The notes beneath the pieces were generated by a model, which saw only the letters and a list, made by a program, of their open reading frames with translations, did no database searches and had not been told where the DNA came from. 64,000 bases of DNA, taken from assembly GCF_030253575.1 (NCBI RefSeq), contig NC_080561.1, positions 37,495,564 to 37,559,563 of the forward strand. The letters run 5' to 3'. Position 1 is the first letter of the stretch. Every line of letters begins with the position of its first letter. This document shows, one piece after another, positions 58,520 through 64,000 of the stretch. The stretch comes from Rhododendron vialii (taxonomy: Eukaryota > Streptophyta > Magnoliopsida > Ericales > Ericaceae). The translations under genes and the position numbers were made by a program.

Positions 58520-60343
58520 GTGAATTCCTATGAACCTTCCTTCTTTCTCCCTGCGGATTTATTATACAGTCTGATTGCATTAATTGCATTGGCTACACAA
58601 TAGACACGACTATTTGTTGGTTGGTTCGTTTGTTTTTGTTTTTTTCTTTGTCGAGGTTTACAGTGATTTTGATGCATATGCTGTAAACATGTGATTTCGT
58701 TGATCGTTTTTTGGTTTGGTTATTCCCGCGCGTATGTACGTTTGTAAGAGAGAATCAAATATGTGCACAGGCACGGATGAAGATATATGGAATGTGAAAA
58801 CATGGATGAGCTGTAAACCGAGACATTCTAATAGAGCCGACCCTAAGCTAAAGCTGAAAGATGCGACAGCGATAGAGCCCTGAAATTTACAATTTTAAGG
58901 GCCCTCCTATTTTGGCGGCCCTTATAATAGTCCAACAAAAGACCTCCTCTTTCATCTTCGCTTTAGGTTCTTGCCTTTTCAGGTTTGCATCTTGATTTTG
59001 AAACTTGGCAATCTCTTGGGGCAAGGCGGCAAGAGAGAAATCTTTTGTGAATTCTATAGTCCCGGCTTGGATGGTGTGTCTTTGATCGGACCGTGAATAG
59101 TCGAGATACGTGTAAGCTGGTTCGGACATGATCGTCAAACAGAAAAAAGAAAAAGAAAATATACGGAATGACGGAATGTTGAGTTTTTTGCGTGCAGTAG
59201 TTTGTTTGAGCGTAAGCTGGTTCGGACATTGTTTGTTAATGAAATAGCGATCACTCAATACAATGTTGGGACCTCTCCATCTGATAGGCTTTTGAGTTGG
59301 ATGCAAAGCTTTTACTGTTGTGTTATGGAATGTGGTGCCTATTTGTAAATATGGTGTTCATATTAAAAATTCAGCACGACCCTGCCAAGATTGTATGCAT
59401 CTATGGTTTCATTCGAAAATATCTGCTACTTCTTTTTGGGTAATACAGTATATTTGTAGCTTGAATCGAGGCAAACTAATAGCACCTTTTATTTCTCCCA
59501 ATTTGCGAACTTTGTTCTAATATTCACTTGCCCAAAATTGAAATCTTGTGTCCAACCATGCTGATTGTATTTTGACTTCTTTACTTCGTGCATTCGTCTC
59601 CCTGGATCCTTTGTTAGAGTTTCGCAACATTCCAAATATGATTTTCGAGCATTTTCCCGAGAATTTAAGTCGTTTCATCGTGATGTAAAGTTCCCTCTTT
59701 AGTTTGGGTTTTCTCCATGGAAAATCAGGATCCGGAGCTTCTGTTTGTGCTTCATGAAATTGACATCGAGAGACAAAATACTTTTATGTGTCATGAAATG
59801 GGACCACATTGTTCCTTTTCATTGTCAAGCGTTTTGGGGTTATCTTTAGCTAATCAGCATCAGAAAATGGCCCTATAGCTGTCATTCATTTAATAGAGTG
59901 GAGGAAAGGTTAGCTAAATTCCTTCTGATGTACAATTTGGATAATGTTGTAGTCTTGCAATGTGATCAGAATTTTATCGACGAATTCCATTGTTGTTGTT
60001 CTGGCCCTTCATAGTCTCTCAAGTAAAGATTTTCCTTTATTTCGATATGAAGAGTTAGATAGCTATCGAAGCTTTTGTATTGATAGAAAGTCGAGGTTTT
60101 AATAAGCCATAATGTAATTTGATATTTTGTTGGTCCGTACATCGAATTCGTTCTAGGGCAAAAAAATAAAGCCTAATGTTTACAGTAGGTATTTTTCGCT
60201 AGCCTATGAGCCAAACCATAGGGATGGTTAAGTTTTTTCAGGTTCCAAGGTTTTTTTTCCTGCAAAAGAAAGGTTTGATTCGTAGGCTTGTCTATGTTCC
60301 CGTAACAGTACTATAATCTTCAATCTGAATACGCTTTTGGCAG
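58520..60343 (+). other. Leader intron of the actin gene (inferred)
   Basis: A donor after CGGAAAAAG at 58519 and an acceptor TTTTGGCAG ending at 60343, 10 bp before the start codon, fit the 5'-leader intron found in plant actin genes. The intron is about 1.8 kb and contains a transposon-like insertion around 58830-59240, including GGGCCCTCC and GGCGGCCC blocks and two copies of GTAAGCTGGTTCGGACAT. A minus-strand frame at 58887-59306 lies wholly in it and has no clear family. Confidence 0.65.
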
Positions 60344-60353
60344 GCAATAGAAC

Positions 60354-63243
<2,890 letters not shown>

Positions 63244-64000
63244 GCACGAGCGAGAAGAAAGAGGATATCTCGACGGGGTCTTTTATTGCTCCGTCGTGGA
63301 AAGAAAAACGTTGCCTGCGCGCACTCTCTCTCGTTCTTTCGTTCAATGCTTGTTTGAGCCTCCGTTATTCTTGTATCGTGGAAAGATTTTGAATTATATC
63401 AGTGTTGTGTTCCTTCTTAGCACAAAAGAAATGTTTGTTCTCCCTCAAACACTTGACGAATCACGAATGCTTCTGTCATTTTGTTATAGAATGATCTTGT
63501 CGTGTATTTGTAACCATAATAAGGTTTAATTCAAATGTATCATTTTCATTTTCTAACAGAGATGACAAACAAACTTCTGTCGGTATTGCTACATACATAA
63601 CAATTCAAACACAACACCAGACACAATCTCTCGCATACATGTAAGGTCCACATACAATAGTGCGTGCAGGTTCCACACGTATGTGAGATGCTGTGTCTGG
63701 ATTGTTGTATAGTGCATACAGGTCCCACATGTATGCGAAATGATGTGTTTGAATTGAATTAAGGGTTCACTCTACCTCTCCCTAGTCAGCAATTGCCTAG
63801 GTGAGTTTAGTAGGTGAAATTACCCTCTTGCCCTCCCTAAAAAAAAAGAAATGAATTATTGTGTACCTAGACTTTTTAATTGCCTTATCACGGTGTAGTT
63901 TAAATATTGAGACGGACCCTAAGCGAATGTCAATTTTTGTCATTTGTTTTGAACTTTTATCAAATTGGAGTATGTGTTAAATCATTTTCGAAGAGGAGAT
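63244..64000. other. Actin 3' region and downstream intergenic DNA
   Basis: The 3' untranslated region probably covers roughly the first 200-300 bp; AATAAGG-like signals occur near 63518, but I cannot place a poly(A) site. A foldback element follows at 63601-63758. The rest shows nothing coding. Confidence 0.5.
63601..63758. mobile_element. Foldback MITE downstream of actin
   Basis: The left end CAATTCAAACACAACACC and the right end, read from the other strand as CAATTCAAACACATCATTTC, are inverted repeats continuing into CGCATACATGT and TCCACATAC/GGACCTGTATG blocks. The interior repeats a GGTCCCACATGTATG motif. It is about 158 bp with no coding capacity. Confidence 0.75.

Noticed and set aside
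58887-59306. Minus-strand frame of 139 codons in the actin leader intron
   Set aside because: It lies in a transposon-like insertion and shows no domain; the sequence EEVFCWTIIRAAKIGGPLKL gave no firm family.

Overview
This is nuclear DNA from a flowering plant, almost certainly a eudicot. Genes are split by GT-AG introns, intergenic DNA is AT-rich, and the best-recognised products are plant families: an XB3/XBAT31-type ankyrin-RING E3 ligase, a SIAMESE-related CDK inhibitor, a plant-type short MAT1, a BIR6-like PPR gene and a 377-residue plant actin. GA/CT microsatellites are very frequent, and a dispersed terminal motif (GTCGAGRTRCGYGTAAGCTGG-like) reminds me of Ericales genomes; that last point is recollection, not a search. 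I see no plasmid, phage, CRISPR or organelle block.

Layout: (1) 1-1241, AT-rich DNA without a gene. (2) 1242-4900 (+), XBAT31-like E3 ligase, eight exons. (3) 6752-11091 (-), At3g17950-like protein of unknown function, four exons, with two MITEs in its large intron. (4) 11092-14248, intergenic, holding a non-autonomous hAT element. (5) 14249-18941 (-), an uncharacterised protein whose C-terminal domain looks like a RAD52-type DNA-annealing domain (tentative). (6) 20165-20825 (-), a small conserved-looking unknown protein. (7) 24048-28716 (-), WDR44-like WD40 protein, seven exons. (8) 28.7-35.1 kb, repeat-rich intergenic DNA with a LINE RNase H scrap, foldback elements and tandem repeats. (9) 35084-35599 (-), intronless SMR-type CDK inhibitor. 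(10) 35.6-45.1 kb, a 9.5-kb gene-poor stretch with foldback and Tourist-like elements. (11) 45092-47520 (-), DNAJC17-like J-domain/RRM protein with a leader intron. (12) 49829-51037 (-), broken BIR6-like PPR gene. (13) 53712-57254 (-), MAT1-like CDK-activating-kinase assembly factor. (14) 60354-63243 (+), actin with a leader intron.

There is no operon logic: each gene has its own job. Two touch cell-cycle kinases (SMR inhibitor; MAT1, part of the CAK/TFIIH module). The MAT1 and BIR6-like genes are, as I recall, also neighbours in Arabidopsis (At4g30820/At4g30825), so this looks like old synteny in which the PPR copy has died. A shared trait is a sense-strand CT tract upstream of the start codon in most genes. 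The most striking single structure is the leader of the RAD52-like gene: three 43-bp repeats held between a GA and a CT tract, able to fold into a long hairpin just before the start codon. All exon models were joined by hand from reading frame, splice dinucleotides and remembered family sequence; none was checked against transcripts or databases.
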